Positions 5,686-6,963 of a stretch of DNA of 6,963 nt are shown here, in pieces. Position 1 is the first letter of the stretch. Each line of letters starts with the position of its first letter. Position numbers and translations under genes: made by a program. Origin of the DNA: Chloroflexi bacterium UBA5177 (GTDB lineage Bacteria > Chloroflexota > UBA5177); contig DHWR01000036.1 of NCBI GenBank assembly GCA_002413265.1, positions 1-6,963 of the forward strand, written 5' to 3'. The notes under the pieces are model-generated. The model was not told where the DNA came from. It saw only the letters and a program-made list of their open reading frames with translations, and searched no databases.

Positions 5686-5690
5686 ATCCC

Positions 5691-6893
5691 ATGCCACATC
5701 AAGACGCGATCGATCGCATCAATAGTTATGTCGACCAGCACGGTAGCGAAATGGTCGCGTTTCTGCGCGCTTTGATCAGAATTCCCAGCTATGACTCTCA
5801 ACTCGGCGCGGTGGGAGAAGCCTGTGCTCAACGCATGCGCGAGCTGGGCTTTGACGAGGTGCGCTTCGACGACATGGGGAACATACTCGGACGCGTGGGC
5901 CACGGCCCGAGGTCAATCCTCTTCGATAGCCACATTGACACCGTCGGCATCGGAGATCGCGCCGAGTGGGGCTGGGATCCGCTGGAAGGCAAGGAAGAGG
6001 GCGGCATCATCTACGGACGCGGAGCGTGCGACGAAAAGGCCTCCACGCCTCCCATGATCTACGCGATGGCCGCTCTGCGCGATCTGGGGCTCCTCGACGG
6101 CTGGACCCTTTACTATTTCGGAAATATGGAGGAGTGGTGCGACGGTATCGCTCCGCACGCTCTGGTGGAGCACGAGGCTGTGCGGCCAGACTTCGTGGTC
6201 ATCGGCGAACCCACCCGGATGAACATCTACCGCGGGCACCGCGGCAGGATTGAGATAAGCGTCGTCTTCAAGGGCAAGAGCGCCCACGCCGCCATGCCGC
6301 ATCTGGGTGACAATCCGCTCTATAGAGCCGCTCCTTTTATAGAAGGAGTGGCGCACATGGACGATCTTCCCGTCCACCCATTTGTCGGTCCGGGAACCAT
6401 TGCCGTAACTAACGTCAAGGTGGACACGCCCTCACTGAACGCGGTGCCCGCCGCCGCCGAAGTGTACCTGGACCGCAGAGTCACTATCGGCGAGACTCCC
6501 GAGGACGTGCTGGCCGGAGTGCGTTCGCTTCCCTGTACCGACTCAGCCGAGGTGACCATTCCGCTCTACGAGGAGCCGAGCTACACCGGATTTGTCTTCC
6601 CGGTCGAGAAGGTCTTCCCAGCCTGGGCACTGGATGAAGGCCACCCGCTGGTTCAAGCCGCCGTCGAGGACTATCGCGCCGTCTACGGACGCGACCCACA
6701 TATTGGGAAGTGGGAATTCTCGACCAACGGGATTTATTGGATGGGAAAAGCAAACATCCCATCTATAGGATTTGGTCCCGGGGACGAGCAGTACGCGCAT
6801 GGGGTGCTCGATCAGGTACCTGCCGCGGAGGTCATCGACTCCGCCCGCTTCTATGCTGCGCTTCCACTCTTTCTCGGGGCGCGTCAGCGGTGA
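5691..6893 (+). CDS. YgeY-family M20 metallopeptidase/hydrolase
   Basis: A 400-aa di-zinc amidohydrolase of the M20/ArgE/DapE group, closest by motif to the YgeY family ('selenium metabolism-linked hydrolase'). It is expected to cleave an amide bond in a small N-acyl or carbamoyl substrate in the cytosol; the true substrate is unknown. Metal and catalytic residues all appear: H81 and catalytic D83 in FDSHIDTVG, bridging D114 in GRGACDEK, the general-base pair E147-E148 in NMEEWCDG, E173 in VIGEPT, and H370 near the end in QYAHGVLD. H199 in KSAHAAMP is the dimer-domain histidine. [14 protein letters not shown] (340-353) and [10 protein letters not shown] (357-366) are YgeY-like. ATG 5691 is chosen because GGGAG (5681..5685) lies 5 bases upstream. 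ATG 5679 is in frame but lacks a ribosome site, and the open frame back to 5403 looks non-coding. No selenium or purine-catabolism gene is visible beside it, so the family name should not be taken as function. Confidence 0.9.
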   Translation: MPHQDAIDRINSYVDQHGSEMVAFLRALIRIPSYDSQLGAVGEACAQRMRELGFDEVRFDDMGNILGRVGHGPRSILFDSHIDTVGIGDRAEWGWDPLEGKEEGGIIYGRGACDEKASTPPMIYAMAALRDLGLLDGWTLYYFGNMEEWCDGIAPHALVEHEAVRPDFVVIGEPTRMNIYRGHRGRIEISVVFKGKSAHAAMPHLGDNPLYRAAPFIEGVAHMDDLPVHPFVGPGTIAVTNVKVDTPSLNAVPAAAEVYLDRRVTIGETPEDVLAGVRSLPCTDSAEVTIPLYEEPSYTGFVFPVEKVFPAWALDEGHPLVQAAVEDYRAVYGRDPHIGKWEFSTNGIYWMGKANIPSIGFGPGDEQYAHGVLDQVPAAEVIDSARFYAALPLFLGARQR

Positions 6894-6963
6894 TAGATCC
6901 GGACACGCCACTCGAGCTCGTTCCCTTCGTCAGCGTTGATCTCGAGACCACCGGTCTGGATCC
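6890..6963 (+). CDS. DnaQ-like 3'-5' exonuclease domain protein (partial, 5' end only)
   Basis: Only 24 codons are present. The frame starts at GTG 6890, overlapping the hydrolase stop as GTGA, so it is likely co-translated with it. Residues 14-24 read VSVDLETTGLD, the ExoI motif of the DEDD exonuclease superfamily, in which D17 and E19 are the first two metal-binding acids. This motif right at the N-terminus is seen in DNA polymerase III epsilon subunits and in the DinG-type helicases that carry an N-terminal exonuclease domain. The fragment cannot separate these. A G-run (6876..6879) 10 bases upstream is a weak ribosome site. Confidence 0.8.
   Translation, partial: MIDPDTPLELVPFVSVDLETTGLD

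Larger units (their letters stand above)
5389..5690. other. Divergent intergenic region between sigma factor and hydrolase genes
   Basis: This 302-base stretch holds the 5' leaders and presumably the promoters of both flanking genes. I found no convincing -35/-10 pair on either strand. The only weak candidates are TACCAT at 5641..5646 (plus) and TTACAA, the complement of 5447..5452 (minus), each without a matching -35. It does hold two clear hairpins (5408..5430 and 5583..5620). Both strands are open in one frame across it, which reflects the GC content and is not evidence of coding: the predicted peptides are Arg/Ala/Pro-rich and resemble no family I know. Confidence 0.6.

Noticed and set aside
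5403..5690. An in-frame 96-codon N-terminal extension of the hydrolase
   Set aside because: M20/YgeY similarity begins at about 5691. The extension is low-complexity, spans the two hairpins and has no ribosome site. The open frame is explained by GC content.
5389..5697. An in-frame 103-codon N-terminal extension of the sigma factor
   Set aside because: The predicted extension is Arg/Pro-rich without family similarity, overlaps the start of the divergent hydrolase gene, and neither upstream ATG has a usable ribosome site, whereas the internal ATG at 5388 has GGGGG at 5 bases.
6958..6963. The window ends exactly in a BamHI site (GGATCC)
   Set aside because: The same site occurs inside the window near 5975, and the left end shows no matching site, so it is not evidence of a cloned-fragment boundary or of anything biological.

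Overview
This is a GC-rich bacterial chromosome segment with mostly housekeeping content, and both strands are used. I see no mobile element, CRISPR array, rRNA or tRNA. The primary sigma factor (RpoD/SigA type), the class I dihydroorotase, the two-CxxC-pair zinc-ribbon protein and a tiny protein resembling ribosomal protein bL37 together suggest a free-living GC-rich bacterium. A Terrabacteria lineage such as Chloroflexota, Actinomycetota or a relative seems likeliest. That placement is inference, because there is no rRNA to anchor it.

Layout, left to right. (1) Minus strand, 1..1352: a good sigma-70-type promoter (1324..1352) drives a 109-aa double zinc-ribbon protein (939..1268). Next comes a 27-aa very basic protein (729..812) with an Ala-Asn-His-Gly-Lys-Arg-Pro core like bL37, closed by a textbook rho-independent terminator (677..712). 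After it lies the 5' part of a dihydroorotase gene (1..635) that runs off the window. (2) Plus strand, about 1462..3197: a translationally coupled pair made of a DUF318-type permease with a His-rich cytoplasmic loop and its TIGR03943/DUF1980-type partner, the counterpart of B. subtilis YcgR/YcgQ. No normal start codon precedes the conserved first membrane helix of the permease. (3) Minus strand, 3312..5388: a SAM-dependent methyltransferase, preceded by an operator-like palindrome, lies downstream of the primary sigma factor. (4) Plus strand, 5691..6963: a YgeY-family M20 metallopeptidase/hydrolase, overlapping by 4 bases the start of a DnaQ-type exonuclease domain protein that leaves the window.

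The 302-base divergent gap between the sigma factor and the hydrolase holds two strong hairpins, one of them terminator-like, although no gene needs terminating there. The best leads are the bL37-like microprotein gene, which is easily missed because of its size, the permease start problem, and the hairpins in the sigma-factor leader. I did not find a clearly new multi-gene system. The permease pair, whose substrate is not settled, is the nearest to one.
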